A DNA stretch of 64,000 bases from JAQUBU01 sp036677685 (lineage in GTDB: Bacteria; Bacillota; Syntrophomonadia; Syntrophomonadales; Syntrophomonadaceae). The stretch lies in contig JAVBWA010000019.1 in the NCBI GenBank assembly GCA_036677685.1, positions 82,291 to 146,290 on the forward strand, written 5' to 3'. Under the pieces are notes generated by a model. That model was not told the DNA's origin. It ran no database searches and saw only the letters and a list, made by a program, of their open reading frames with translations. The position numbers were made by a program, and so were the translations under genes. This document shows positions 26,747-36,587 of the stretch, one piece after another. Position 1 is the first letter of the stretch; every line of letters starts with the position of its first letter.

Positions 26747-26768
26747 CAAGTTTCAAGCCCCCACCCTT

Positions 26769-29102
26769 TTAAACATAATTTAAAATGCGATGGCCAGGCG
26801 CATATTTCATTATATGGCCTTTAATACTGAGTAAATGGGTTTCAACTAATCCAATCATGCGCTCAAGAAATTCCGGCTGATCGATTACTGTTAGTTCATC
26901 AAGAAAATTCAAGCATTCCCAGCTTTCCATCCGTTTACCCATTTTAGCGAAGGTCCGAGCTGCTATAATTATATTTTTCCAATTAAACAAACCCTGGTCT
27001 TTAAGTAAAATATCAATCGGAACGCTGCTGCCACCATGCAGGGCTGTAATATGTTCTATGGCCGGTTCACAACTTTGCGAGATCTTTGCTGCTTGCAGGA
27101 AAACTCCTACAGCTTCTTGAAATCTCTTCTGGCCTACATATATGGATCCCAGAGAGAGCAGAGCTTTATAGTGTCCTGTTCCAGGACTGCACAGATAATT
27201 CCACCAGGCCGTCTCCCCCATTTGAAGGCACTTGAGGAGCAGAGCTTCCGCTTCCTTTACCTGTCCGACAAGGCCATGGGCAATCGCTTGCAGGTAAAAA
27301 AGATCCGTATAATCAGGGAAGGCTTTTTGGCCGGCATCGGCAATCTTAATAGCTTGTTCATATTGACCGAGGTTTATAAGAGACATCGTATAATAGTAAA
27401 ATACAGCGCTTTCATTTTTTAAACCAAGCTCAAAGCAATGTTCAAAATACACAAGCGCTTTTTTGGTTTCCTGAGCATAAAATGCTTCCTTCCCAAGCAA
27501 AAAGTGTTTTTGCGGATTATCATCCAGCCAATTCCTGCTGATAATTTCCTCCCATATTTCTCTTTTAGCGGCAACTTGTTCACAAGGAGACTGGAAGTGC
27601 AAATGCATTATTTCAAGGTCAGCAATCGGTTCAGATTTAATTTTATTTTCCTCCCAATACAAGCCCTCGGCAAGAACTCCCCTATAGCGCGTTTGAGATT
27701 TGAACAGGCGTACACTGCCGGAAATTTGCCAATTTTGGGTAGACTGATTCTTATCTAAAGGGGTATGAATCTTGAGCAGATAAGCCGGGCAAGCATTACT
27801 TTTCAAGGTTCTGACAAGGACCTTTACACTCTCCTCCGGCAAGACTTCGTCCGCATCCAATACCAGAATCCATTCTCCCCGTGCCTGGTCTAAAGCGTAA
27901 TTGCGGGCAGAAGAAAAATCATGCTGCCAGGGCAAGTTATGAATCTCTGCCCCCAACTCCAGGGCAATTGTAAGGCTTCGATCAGTTGAACCGGTATCTA
28001 TATATACTACCTGTGAGGCTATCTCATTTACACTCTTAATACAGGTGGGGAGAGTTCCGGCCTCATTATTGCCAATGATGCAGATACTCAATTCGGGGTA
28101 GTCTTTTTCCACAGCATGCCTGGAAGCTGTTTCCAGCAATTCCTCAGGTGACTGGTTAAGAAAAAAGCTTTCAATCGGATACCATGGTGGCGGAGGCGGT
28201 AACTGCAGATACTCCTTGATTATATCTCTCGCCTCGGAATAACGGCCGCACATAAAGTGACATACCCCGCTCAGCAGTACCAAATCTGAATAGTCACTGT
28301 ATATATTCCGGTAGTATTCAGTATAATTTTGAGCTTGCAAATATTTCCCCAGTTCAAATAATAAGGTTATAATCCTTTTTATCATTATAGGGCCATAACC
28401 CTGCCCGGGATGGGTTAATGACGCTGCCTTTATAAATTGAGCCAAAGCTTCTTCCCTTTGACCAAGACGCAAATACTCGGTGCCCAGATTGTAATAATAA
28501 AAGCCATCTCTTTGCTCTTCCGGAATATTTTCTAATATCCTGATATTTCTTTGGATTTTTGCCGGTATATTGACCAGTTTTTGATTATAACCAAAATGGA
28601 AAACCAGGATACTGCTTTGCAGGATTTGGCTTTGGTCACAATGCTGGGCGATTGCCGCAAGGATTTGTTCATGGATACTTCCGGTAAAACGGTATTCTTT
28701 TCGGTTCCTGAACATCCGAAGCCCGGGGACGGTTAGTTCCACCCCCTCGGCAGTGGTGTTGACAATCTGAAGAAAATAGGCCTCGGGGCCTTCAACAGCC
28801 ATAATTTTCTTCAACTCCGAACGGCTGTCCGCACTAAGCTCCTCATCACAGTCCAGATAAAGCACCCAATCACCGGTCGCGTGTTCAAGAGAGATATTAC
28901 GTGCCTTGCTAAAGTCATCTTCCCATTTACCGGTAATGACTTTTGCACCCAGGGAAAGGGCTATTTCAGAGGTGCGATCCATTGAGCCAGTGTCTACGAC
29001 TATAATTTCATCCGCCAATCCTATAACACTGTTAATACAACGGCTGATGTTTTCTTCTTCGTTTTTTGCTATCATACACAGACTTAAACGTTTAGGTTCC
29101 AT
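26769..29102 (-). CDS. Double GT2 glycosyltransferase with TPR segments
   Basis: 777 residues. The first GT2 domain is at 1-250 (LSLCMIAKNEEENISRCI, VVDTGSMDRTSEIA, LYLDCDEELS). TPR-like helices follow at about 200-310. A second GT2 domain starts near 345 (LSICIIGNNEAGTLPTCI, YIDTGSTDRSLTIA, LVLDADEVLP), and more TPR-like repeats run to the end. The two catalytic domains are paralogous, so the gene arose by internal duplication or fusion. Such SunS-like GT2-TPR proteins often glycosylate proteins directly; here the target is unknown, perhaps the surface proteins at 0.6-6.4 kb (inference). Its start overlaps the end of the upstream TPR gene by 19 bp. Confidence 0.82.
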   Translation of the reverse strand: MEPKRLSLCMIAKNEEENISRCINSVIGLADEIIVVDTGSMDRTSEIALSLGAKVITGKWEDDFSKARNISLEHATGDWVLYLDCDEELSADSRSELKKIMAVEGPEAYFLQIVNTTAEGVELTVPGLRMFRNRKEYRFTGSIHEQILAAIAQHCDQSQILQSSILVFHFGYNQKLVNIPAKIQRNIRILENIPEEQRDGFYYYNLGTEYLRLGQREEALAQFIKAASLTHPGQGYGPIMIKRIITLLFELGKYLQAQNYTEYYRNIYSDYSDLVLLSGVCHFMCGRYSEARDIIKEYLQLPPPPPWYPIESFFLNQSPEELLETASRHAVEKDYPELSICIIGNNEAGTLPTCIKSVNEIASQVVYIDTGSTDRSLTIALELGAEIHNLPWQHDFSSARNYALDQARGEWILVLDADEVLPEESVKVLVRTLKSNACPAYLLKIHTPLDKNQSTQNWQISGSVRLFKSQTRYRGVLAEGLYWEENKIKSEPIADLEIMHLHFQSPCEQVAAKREIWEEIISRNWLDDNPQKHFLLGKEAFYAQETKKALVYFEHCFELGLKNESAVFYYYTMSLINLGQYEQAIKIADAGQKAFPDYTDLFYLQAIAHGLVGQVKEAEALLLKCLQMGETAWWNYLCSPGTGHYKALLSLGSIYVGQKRFQEAVGVFLQAAKISQSCEPAIEHITALHGGSSVPIDILLKDQGLFNWKNIIIAARTFAKMGKRMESWECLNFLDELTVIDQPEFLERMIGLVETHLLSIKGHIMKYAPGHRILNYV

Positions 29103-30547
29103 ACATCCTCCTCACCTCTGTGATCAATCGAATAAATATCTCCGTTATGTTCTTGTGGCAGGAGCAACTGCCTTAATCGTTTTGACTTGTATTTAAGGGT
29201 ACACAAACGCAATAGTTCATTTATCATTTGCGGATTGTCTATAAGAGAATCCAACTTTTGGACGAGCATGGCCATGGCATGAATAGCCAGTGATTCAATA
29301 ACCAGACATGGGTAAAACTGGTTTTCCGGATGAAGAACCACCGCCTGCAAAAAGTATTCTGTAGCCTGTTTATGGAATCCTGATTTTGATGATGCCAGAC
29401 CGAGCCTGTAATAGTCTTCGGCCTGCTCATTTGCCTGAAAAAGACTTCTTTCCAACAGGATCTTGGCTTCACAAAAGCAGTCCTGTTCAAAGGCTTTTTT
29501 CCCCAATTGCCGGTAGGCTTCAATCCTATCACAAGAATAAAAATGCTGTATTATATCCAAGGCTAACGCGCTTGCACCCAAACTGAATAATTCCAATGAA
29601 CTTTTCATTATTATCGATTTAATCTCGTTTCTTAACTTTGTGGTGTCCATAGATTCTCGGGTGTTATTCATTATAAATTCATCCATTAGTAAACATGCAT
29701 GAATATATGGTGAGTTATAACCTGAACCAGCCAGGAGCCGACCGGCACTTTGCCGTGGTAATTGCAGCCATTTGGAAATGCAGTAATATATAATAAGGTT
29801 TTTATCTATTGTAATGAGGGAATCTTTATTTTCAATCATGTTTTGAACTTCATCGTACCTGCCTAAATGCAATTGGCACTGTATCCATTCCAAGTAAAGC
29901 TGATATTTTTCATTAAGACGATTTATTAAATCCAAACAGACTTCATATTCCTCAATTATCAGGAGTAATTGAACAAGGCCGGGCTCATTGATTGCGTTGC
30001 TGGTCAAAAGACTTTCAGCCAACAATGCTTTATCAAAACCGGATTGCAATAATAGTAAGCAAAATGCTTTAAGACTATAAAGACTAGGCTTTTCCTTGGT
30101 AAACAGCTTAAGGAAGTTAAAGGCTTCTTCCGATTTTCCCTCATGCGCAGAAATCAGGGCCAGATACCAATATGCTCTATTATTCTCATCAATATCTTCC
30201 GGGTAGTTCAGAAAGCTCTTTTTTATACTGATACACTTTAAAAAGGATGCCCGGCTATGACTTAGCAACCCCATCTGGTAGTTAATCTTAGCTCTGATAT
30301 AAAACAGTTCCCGACAGTCAGGATAGTAGCTTAATCCTTCCTCGATTGCTGATAGAGCTTTTGCGAATTCCCCAAGTTTGTAAAGACACAAACTGTATTC
30401 CCAGTACAGCTGTAGTGCATGTTCATCTCTGGGCCGAATCCGAGTAAGAATTACTGCGTAATATTGCTGAGCCTGTTCATAATCTCCTTGACTATACAAG
30501 CTGCGAGCATGTTCATAATCGCCGGTAGTATTGTTACTATTTACCAT
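29084..30547 (-). CDS. TPR repeat protein
   Basis: 487 residues composed largely of TPR-like helical pairs, for example YEHARSLYSQGDYEQAQQYY, ALQLYWEYSLCLYKLGEFAKA and AEDYYRLGLASSKSGFHKQA. No catalytic domain is seen. TPRs mediate protein contacts; since it is translated together with the double glycosyltransferase (19 bp overlap), it may scaffold that enzyme or its acceptor. It is the first gene of the leftward run. Upstream lie 426 bp without a gene. Confidence 0.75.
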   Translation of the reverse strand: MVNSNNTTGDYEHARSLYSQGDYEQAQQYYAVILTRIRPRDEHALQLYWEYSLCLYKLGEFAKALSAIEEGLSYYPDCRELFYIRAKINYQMGLLSHSRASFLKCISIKKSFLNYPEDIDENNRAYWYLALISAHEGKSEEAFNFLKLFTKEKPSLYSLKAFCLLLLQSGFDKALLAESLLTSNAINEPGLVQLLLIIEEYEVCLDLINRLNEKYQLYLEWIQCQLHLGRYDEVQNMIENKDSLITIDKNLIIYYCISKWLQLPRQSAGRLLAGSGYNSPYIHACLLMDEFIMNNTRESMDTTKLRNEIKSIIMKSSLELFSLGASALALDIIQHFYSCDRIEAYRQLGKKAFEQDCFCEAKILLERSLFQANEQAEDYYRLGLASSKSGFHKQATEYFLQAVVLHPENQFYPCLVIESLAIHAMAMLVQKLDSLIDNPQMINELLRLCTLKYKSKRLRQLLLPQEHNGDIYSIDHRGEEDVWNLNV

Positions 30548-30885
30548 ATATTTTCTCCTGCATGAATATATTTAACATATTACTTATGTATGCAGGATTT
30601 TCTTTAATGATGATATCTTACTATTTACCACCTTGGTAAATGGAAAATCTAAATCTAAATTCTTCTGTTTTTTTTCTACTCTGGCAGTATCCGTCTCCGC
30701 AAAAACCCGGCAGCCGTTGGTCAGACACCTGGCATGCAAGAGTTGTTCTCTTCATAGTACCGTAGGGAACGCACGCTTACTCCGGTCTTGCTGGCTCGCT
30801 CGCCAATAAGCATTAATGACGCCCCCCACCGGCCGTATTCATATTTATGCATCGGAATAAACCGCAGCGCAGTTCAAACTTTTTC
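30548..30885. other. Intergenic region with repeat remnant
   Basis: No gene is seen. At 30847-30879 a degenerate left part of the dispersed repeat remains (TTTATGCATCGGAATAAACC ... GCGCAGTTCAAAC), without the right-hand arm. It must also contain the promoter of the leftward TPR gene, which I cannot pinpoint. Confidence 0.5.
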
Positions 30886-30950
30886 TTTACAAATGGCAAA
30901 TAATAGCTATATTATTATAGTGTACTAACTGTATTATTTTATGTAGTACA
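30886..30950 (+). promoter_or_regulatory. Promoter and palindromic operator of the GntR/ABC operon
   Basis: TTTACA (30886-30891), 16 bp, TATATT (30908-30913). Just downstream is a palindrome TGTACTA (30921-30927) and TAGTACA (30944-30950) with a 16-bp spacer. A GntR factor of the YtrA type binding here to repress its own operon is the likely reading. Confidence 0.6.
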
Positions 30951-30973
30951 GTTTGCGGAAAGGGGGGTTTCTT

Positions 30974-31363
30974 ATGTTTGAACTGGATCTGCGCAGCCGG
31001 GCTCCCATTTACGAGCAACTGGTGGAAAAAATAAAAGAACTGATTGTCAACAATGTACTTAAGCCTGATGAACAATTGCCTACGGTAAGGGTTTTGGCCG
31101 GCAGTCTGACCATTAATCCCAATACTGTGCAGAAAGCCTATCGTGAATTGGAGCACCGCGGTTATATATATTCCCTGCCCGGTAAAGGGAATTTCGTCCG
31201 CGCTGCGGTTCCGGAAAACAACTCGATCCGTCTTCAGAATCTGGAAAACGATTTTTTGCGAATCGTATCTGAAATGCTTTATCTGGGTATGGCTCCCTCA
31301 CGCATAGATAGTCTTATCCAGCAAGCCTTGGCTAAAAGTGAAGGAGGTAAGAACTATGATTGA
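30974..31363 (+). CDS. GntR-family regulator, YtrA type
   Basis: 129 residues from ATG 30974 behind AAAGGGGGG; an upstream in-frame start at 30953 precedes that site. It has a winged helix at about 5-75 with the family pattern PIYEQLVEKIKELIVNNVL...LPTVRVLA...INPNTVQKAYRELEHRGYI, and a short helical tail rather than a ligand-binding domain, which defines the YtrA subfamily. These are usually autorepressors of adjacent ABC transporter genes. Its end overlaps the ATPase start by 8 bp. Confidence 0.9.
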   Translation: MFELDLRSRAPIYEQLVEKIKELIVNNVLKPDEQLPTVRVLAGSLTINPNTVQKAYRELEHRGYIYSLPGKGNFVRAAVPENNSIRLQNLENDFLRIVSEMLYLGMAPSRIDSLIQQALAKSEGGKNYD

Positions 31364-32255
31364 ATTAAGCAGAGTTAGCAAACACTTTGCGGATTTGGAA
31401 GCTCTTCACGATGTGGGTTTGACTGTGCGCAGGGGTTCAATTTATGGACTGGTAGGCTCCAATGGAGCAGGCAAAACCACTCTGTTGAAAATCCTGGCGG
31501 GCATTTACCGGCAGGATTCCGGTCAGGTCATGATTGATTCTCAAGCAATATACGAAAACAATGCCGTCAAAGCACGCATGGTTTTCATTCCCGATAATCC
31601 CTACTATTTTGCCAATTACACCATAAAGGATATGGCCGCTTATTACGCCCGGATTTATCCGAACTGGGATCAGGAACGTTTTGAGAAGCTGCAAAGAGTT
31701 TTTAATCTGGATTTTAACCGATCCTGCAAAAAACTGTCCAAAGGTATGCAGCGGCAGGTAGCTTTTTGGCTGGGCCTGGCTTTGAAACCTGATCTGATGA
31801 TATTGGATGAACCACTTGACGGATTGGACCCGGTAATGCGGCAAAAAGTGAGGAATCTGCTTATTCAGGATGTAGCGGAAAGAGATATGAGCGTCTTGAT
31901 ATCTTCACACAATTTGCGGGATTTGGAGGATGTCTGTGATCATATCGGCATACTGCATAAGGGGAGGATGCTGCTCCAAAAGGACCTGGACGATCTTAAA
32001 GCCGACATCCATAAAATCCAACTTGCTTTTACCGGGGAAATTCCAACCTTGCTGCTTCAGGAAACACCGGCCTTATATCAGGAAAGAAGAGGCAGCATCT
32101 TAATTCTGATCGTGCGGGGCGCCTATGACGAGATCATCCGGCGCATGCAAGCCTATAAACCGGCTATTTTAGATGTCCTGCCCCTCACCCTGGAGGAGAT
32201 ATTCATTTATGAAATGGGGGTCAACGGTTATGAAACCAACAACATCCTTTATTAG
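31356..32255 (+). CDS. ABC transporter ATP-binding protein
   Basis: 299 residues from ATG 31356 with GAAGGAGG upstream. Walker A GSNGAGKTT near residues 37-45, a signature KLSKGMQRQVA near 128, Walker B LMILDEPLDGLDP, and the switch His in SSHNL. Closest in style to YtrB-type ATPases that partner ABC-2 permeases in cell-envelope or antibiotic-response systems. Transported substrate unknown. It is coupled to the regulator before it and overlaps the permease start by 26 bp. Confidence 0.9.
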   Translation: MIELSRVSKHFADLEALHDVGLTVRRGSIYGLVGSNGAGKTTLLKILAGIYRQDSGQVMIDSQAIYENNAVKARMVFIPDNPYYFANYTIKDMAAYYARIYPNWDQERFEKLQRVFNLDFNRSCKKLSKGMQRQVAFWLGLALKPDLMILDEPLDGLDPVMRQKVRNLLIQDVAERDMSVLISSHNLRDLEDVCDHIGILHKGRMLLQKDLDDLKADIHKIQLAFTGEIPTLLLQETPALYQERRGSILILIVRGAYDEIIRRMQAYKPAILDVLPLTLEEIFIYEMGVNGYETNNILY

Positions 32256-34308
32256 TTCCGGTGTACTGCTTAACGATTTTAAGCGTTTCACCTGGATCAG
32301 TATTACCTACCTGCTGGGACTGTTTTTCACAGTTCCCTTAAACCTTTTTTTGTTGTATAACACAGCGGATAAGATAGGGAATAAATACCTCAGTTATTTA
32401 CGGGTCATGCAATTTAATATTGATTATTCACCATTTATGCTCATGCTTATAATGATTATTCCTGTACTTACGGGCCTCTTCTTGTTTCGTTATCTGCAGA
32501 GCAGCAAGGCCGCTGATATGGAACACAGCCTGCCAATTAAACGGGATACTCTTTATAATACACATATACTGGCCGGTATCATCATCCTGTCGGTTCCGCT
32601 GCTTATTACTGCTTTACTGTCCTGGGCCGTAATATCCGGGCTGGGGATTGATGCTTTGAGCGGCATGACGGTTCTCAGCTGGCTGGGAATATGCCTGCTC
32701 ATAAATCTGCTCTTTTTCATGCTTAGTGTGGCAACAGCCATGATAACCGGTATGTCAAGCGTACAGGGCATCTTGACCTATATTTTTCTTTTCCTGCCCA
32801 CCGGCCTATCGGTTCTCATGCTGCATAATCTGGGGATATATATTTACGGGTTTGCTTTTGATTACTATGTTAATCGTATATTTTTATCACCAGTAATGAG
32901 GATGATGGATCCCGCCTCTCCTATTCAGAATACTCAAATCATATGCTATTTATTGATAACTGTATTCTTGTATTTCGTTGGCCGCTTTCTTTACCAGCGG
33001 CGCGAACTGGAGAAAGCCGGCAATGCTATAGCTTTTGATATTTTACGGCCCATATTCAAGTATGGGGTTACTTTCAGTACAATGTTGATCATAGGCAGCT
33101 ATTATTACATCCGGCTTGGAGGCACGGCCTGGACCTACTTGGGTTACTTCCTGGGCTCGATCCTGGCCTATTTCCTGATGGAGATTCTGCTCAATAAATC
33201 GTTAAATGTCTTTCGCTTAAATAGCTTAAAGGGTTATGGAATTTATGCAATTATAACTATTATCCTAATAGCTGGGCTGCATTTTGATTTGACTGGTCTT
33301 GAACAAAGATTGCCCGAATTGGCAGATGTGGAAAGCCTTTACCTGGATAGTTCATTTACCGCCTTAAACTATCGCGAACAACCTCGCCTTCAGGATTCGG
33401 AGTACTATGCTTATGAAATCTCTTATCCGCCGGGCAAGCCTATTTATACCGATAAGGCCAATATGGCCCGTATTTATGCCCTGCACCGGAGTATTATTAA
33501 AAATTTGGATAAGGAAAAAAGCGCCTATCTATCAAGACGGCCCGACTCGTCAGGAGAGTTTGTCAGCCTGGCCTACACCCTTAACAACGGCAGCCATATG
33601 TACCGGCAATACTTTTTAAGCGCTGGTGATTACAAGCATTTTTTAAAACCCATTTATGAATCGGTGGAATATAAGCGGTTTAATAATAAGATACTGGATT
33701 TAAGCCCGGGCGATATCAATCTGGTTGAAGTTCATTCGTACGAGTTGGCTAAGTTCGCGCAATTTACCGATCCCCTACAGATTAAACAGGCCGTCGGCAT
33801 TCTGCAAAATGAGGTATTGAAGGAAAGTTATGAAGACATAGAGGAACAGCGGAAACCCTGGTCAAGCATAGATATCCGGACCAACGATCACCATGTGGTC
33901 AGCCTGGCCTGGAACAAGTCCTATGCCGATTTTGAGCGCTGGCTTAAAACTACCGGTAAATACAAGCAATGCCGCATTATACCCGGTGATGATCTGGCTT
34001 ATGCCATGGTAAGGAAACATGTGGCGGATGAAAAAGCTGACAACACCGTGCGCAGCTATTACTCCAGCCTGAGTCCCAAGGAAATTCTGGCCTGGGAACA
34101 GATGCCGGACACCATAAAAATAAACAATCCCGAGCAATTGGAAATTTGCCTGCGCAAATACACCTATGACGGGCAATCTGATTATGATATTGTCTTCCTG
34201 TTGAAAAACGGCAATTCACTTTACGGCGGCTTCACCCGGGATGACGTACCCGATTTTGTTAAAAACCGCTCAACAGTTCAATTGCCGGGAAATATAAAAT
34301 CCCTTTAG
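32230..34308 (+). CDS. ABC-2 type permease with large C-terminal domain
   Basis: 692 residues from ATG 32230 behind GGGGGTCAACGG. About 25-370 carries a run of hydrophobic helices (ITYLLGLFFTVPLNLFLLY, FMLMLIMIIPVLTGLFLF and others). From about 380 to the end is a soluble domain, probably extracellular, rich in Tyr and charged residues (for example YAYEISYPPG). The layout resembles the YtrC/YtrD-like permeases encoded next to YtrA regulators. With the preceding ATPase it should form an exporter or membrane-stress complex; the substrate is unknown. Confidence 0.78.
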   Translation: MKPTTSFISSGVLLNDFKRFTWISITYLLGLFFTVPLNLFLLYNTADKIGNKYLSYLRVMQFNIDYSPFMLMLIMIIPVLTGLFLFRYLQSSKAADMEHSLPIKRDTLYNTHILAGIIILSVPLLITALLSWAVISGLGIDALSGMTVLSWLGICLLINLLFFMLSVATAMITGMSSVQGILTYIFLFLPTGLSVLMLHNLGIYIYGFAFDYYVNRIFLSPVMRMMDPASPIQNTQIICYLLITVFLYFVGRFLYQRRELEKAGNAIAFDILRPIFKYGVTFSTMLIIGSYYYIRLGGTAWTYLGYFLGSILAYFLMEILLNKSLNVFRLNSLKGYGIYAIITIILIAGLHFDLTGLEQRLPELADVESLYLDSSFTALNYREQPRLQDSEYYAYEISYPPGKPIYTDKANMARIYALHRSIIKNLDKEKSAYLSRRPDSSGEFVSLAYTLNNGSHMYRQYFLSAGDYKHFLKPIYESVEYKRFNNKILDLSPGDINLVEVHSYELAKFAQFTDPLQIKQAVGILQNEVLKESYEDIEEQRKPWSSIDIRTNDHHVVSLAWNKSYADFERWLKTTGKYKQCRIIPGDDLAYAMVRKHVADEKADNTVRSYYSSLSPKEILAWEQMPDTIKINNPEQLEICLRKYTYDGQSDYDIVFLLKNGNSLYGGFTRDDVPDFVKNRSTVQLPGNIKSL

Positions 34309-34390
34309 CGTGTTAAATTTCCGTTTGGTATGCTCATCTAGAATGAACCGGCATTTTGAAAATCCATAAACTCTTGCTAGCTTCCCTGGA

Positions 34391-34430
34391 GTGTTGTATT
34401 ATATTTATACAACACTTTGCATTTTTATGC
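34391..34430 (+). terminator. Probable terminator of the GntR/ABC operon
   Basis: GTGTTGTAT, 7-nt loop, ATACAACAC, then TTTGCATTTTT. The stem is 9 bp and AT-rich, 83 bp after the permease stop and 26 bp before the next gene's ATG region. Confidence 0.6.
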
Positions 34431-34455
34431 ATAGTAATCGGAAAGGTGAGACTAT

Positions 34456-35064
34456 ATGGAATTAATTTGCGAATCACAGAATTTTGAGGACTATTTACAG
34501 GAGCTTGAAGTTGTGGACTACCACCACAACTTAATAGCCGGTAAAGTTAAGGAATTGTTTCCCCACCCGTTAAATGAAGTTGAAACAGTAAAAATTGCTT
34601 TCGAATTTGTCCGCGATAATATCGCTCATTCATGGGACATCCAAAGCTCCCGGATTACCTGCAAAGCATCTGAAGTCCTTTATTTTGCAGAGGGTATCTG
34701 CTATGCCAAATCCAACCTTTTGGCAGCTATTTTAAGAAGCCGGGGCATACCCACCGGGTTTTGTTATCAGCGGCTTACCTTGGGCGACACACCGGAAACG
34801 GGCTATTGCATTCACGCTTTAAACGCTGTATATCTTCAATCATTACAACGCTGGATAAGGCTGGATGCCCGGGGCAATAAACCCGGGGTCGATGCACAGT
34901 TCTCCATTGATCAGGAAAAACTGGCCTTCCCGATCAGAAGCGAATATGATGAAATTGACTATCCGGTTATTTATAAGCAGCCCCATCCCAAAACCATATC
35001 TGCTTTGATGAATAATATCGATTGTATTAGGATGTGCGAGTATAATCTCCCGACCGAATTATAG
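34456..35064 (+). CDS. Transglutaminase-like domain protein
   Basis: 202 residues with the transglutaminase/cysteine-protease-like triad: Cys82 in EGICYAKSNLLAAILRSRGIP, His120 in YCIHALNAVYL, Asp137 in RWIRLDARGN. Cytosolic by sequence, with no signal peptide or helix. Bacterial members include proteases and amide-modifying enzymes; the substrate cannot be told. GGAAAGGTGAG precedes the ATG. It stands alone between a terminator and the convergent efflux operon. Confidence 0.85.
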   Translation: MELICESQNFEDYLQELEVVDYHHNLIAGKVKELFPHPLNEVETVKIAFEFVRDNIAHSWDIQSSRITCKASEVLYFAEGICYAKSNLLAAILRSRGIPTGFCYQRLTLGDTPETGYCIHALNAVYLQSLQRWIRLDARGNKPGVDAQFSIDQEKLAFPIRSEYDEIDYPVIYKQPHPKTISALMNNIDCIRMCEYNLPTEL

Positions 35065-35124
35065 TATAGTCTGCTGGAAAGCTACTTTCCCGGCTGACAG
35101 CGCGTTATTCTGCTTTGTGCAGAT

Positions 35125-35247
35125 TCATAGTCTTCGGTTGTATTTCTTATCCTTACCCAGGTTTTCGGTTTTGTAGGCAAAATATAAGCCTCCCATTGAA
35201 AGCACCAGGATTAGTATAGCAACGAAAAGATCATGCAGGTTTGACAT
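35125..35247 (-). CDS. Small single-pass membrane protein (40 aa)
   Basis: ATG 35247 behind GGGGGATATC encodes 40 residues: a short N-terminus MSNLHDL, one membrane helix (FVAILILVLSMGGLYFAY) and a basic tail KTENLGKDKKYNRRL. It follows the HlyD-like gene by 30 bp in the same direction and may be the last gene of the efflux operon. No family is recognised. The ribosome binding site, the helix and the positive tail support its being real. Confidence 0.5.
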   Translation of the reverse strand: MSNLHDLFVAILILVLSMGGLYFAYKTENLGKDKKYNRRL

Positions 35248-35277
35248 GATATCCCCCTAGTTTTTCTAGATCTCCAA

Positions 35278-36441
35278 TCATTTTGCTTGTGCTTTGATCC
35301 GCGTACCCTCCTTGAGATCGGTGCTGGCATCGTGGACAACTTTGTCGCCTTTTTGCAGCCCCGATAAGACTTCCACATCTTCCTCGTTTTTTAAGCCCAG
35401 CTTAATTGCCGTGTGCACAATTTTGCCGTCTTGAACTTTCATGACCTCATAGCTGCCGTCACCGGTGCTTTTAACCGCTTCCCGGGGCAGGGCCAGCACC
35501 TTGTCTTTCCGGGCGGTTTCTATTCCCACCTCAACTTCATAGCCAGGCTGTAATTTTTCACTTTTATTCACTGCTATAAATACCGGAACCCTTCTTTGTT
35601 CAACCCCCAGGGCGGAAATTTTGACAAAAGCCCGGGGACGGATTTCTTTTACTGCCCCTTCCAGAATTTGTTCCCCCAAAACCGGCGCCGTTATAAATGC
35701 TTTTTGCCCCAGAGCGATATCTTTTATATCATCACTTAGAATCTCTACCTTGATTTTTATTCTTCCAGCCGCACCCACCTGGGCCAGCAAGGTTCCCGGG
35801 GAAACATAGGCCCCGGCTTTCAATGGCAAATCCAGGATAATTCCATCAATAGGGCTTAGGATTTGAAGTGCAGCTTCTTTAGCATTCAACTGTGCCGCCA
35901 TACCTTCCAGGGCCTGAACTTTGCTTTGCAGGCTTTGTAAATACGATTCTTGTTGGGTCACCTGTTCACGTAGATTGCGAGCGGCCGATTCCGCCTTCTC
36001 ATATTCGGCTTCTGAAATGGCCCCGGATGAGTACAGTTTCTCCTGCCTGGCCAGATTTTTTTCGGCATTTTCGCGGTCAATTTGCAGAGTACTCAAGCTC
36101 TGGCGGGCAGTGCTCAATTCTCCTTGAGTCATGGCCAACTGTGATTCGCTTTGCTTTATTTCCACTTGCAGTTCCGGGCTTTCCATTTTTAAAATAAGCT
36201 GGCCGCTGCTTATCTTATCTCCGGGTTGAACTGCTACTTCACTTATCTTGCCATATTGTTGGGCTTGCATTTCATAATCATCCCCGGCTTCCACATAACC
36301 AGTCTCATTCAGTAGTTTGGCGATGCTGCCCTCCTCTACGGTCAGCACTTCCACTTCCTGTCCGCCTCCTGCGTAAATCCAGGCCAGTACTAATACCACA
36401 ATAAGAAGCGCTCCGCCACCCAGCCAGAACTTCCTTTTCAA
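35278..36441 (-). CDS. HlyD/MacA-like periplasmic adaptor (membrane fusion) protein
   Basis: 387 residues from TTG 36441, chosen because AAGGGAGAG sits six bases upstream; ATG 36459 is an alternative without a site. N-terminal anchor helix (FWLGGGALLIVVLVLAWIYA), biotinyl-lipoyl halves (VQPGDKISSGQLILKMESPE and SPIDGIILDLPLKAGAYVSPG), a central coiled coil at about 80-200, then a beta-barrel and C-terminal domain (GDKVVHD). With the ATPase and FtsX-like permease upstream it forms a MacAB-type tripartite system lacking the outer membrane part, as in Gram-positives. The operon is led by a TetR gene. Confidence 0.88.
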   Translation of the reverse strand: MKRKFWLGGGALLIVVLVLAWIYAGGGQEVEVLTVEEGSIAKLLNETGYVEAGDDYEMQAQQYGKISEVAVQPGDKISSGQLILKMESPELQVEIKQSESQLAMTQGELSTARQSLSTLQIDRENAEKNLARQEKLYSSGAISEAEYEKAESAARNLREQVTQQESYLQSLQSKVQALEGMAAQLNAKEAALQILSPIDGIILDLPLKAGAYVSPGTLLAQVGAAGRIKIKVEILSDDIKDIALGQKAFITAPVLGEQILEGAVKEIRPRAFVKISALGVEQRRVPVFIAVNKSEKLQPGYEVEVGIETARKDKVLALPREAVKSTGDGSYEVMKVQDGKIVHTAIKLGLKNEEDVEVLSGLQKGDKVVHDASTDLKEGTRIKAQAK

Positions 36442-36587
36442 GCCACTCTCTCCCTTCATTGCATATCATTAAGCTATGGTCTTTTACCTTCTTCTTCGTA
36501 ACCTGCAGCATTATTAAAATTGAACCTGAGTTCAGATCACTGGTACCAGCAGGGTGGAGGAATTCTCACCTCCCCCCTCACCTGTTT

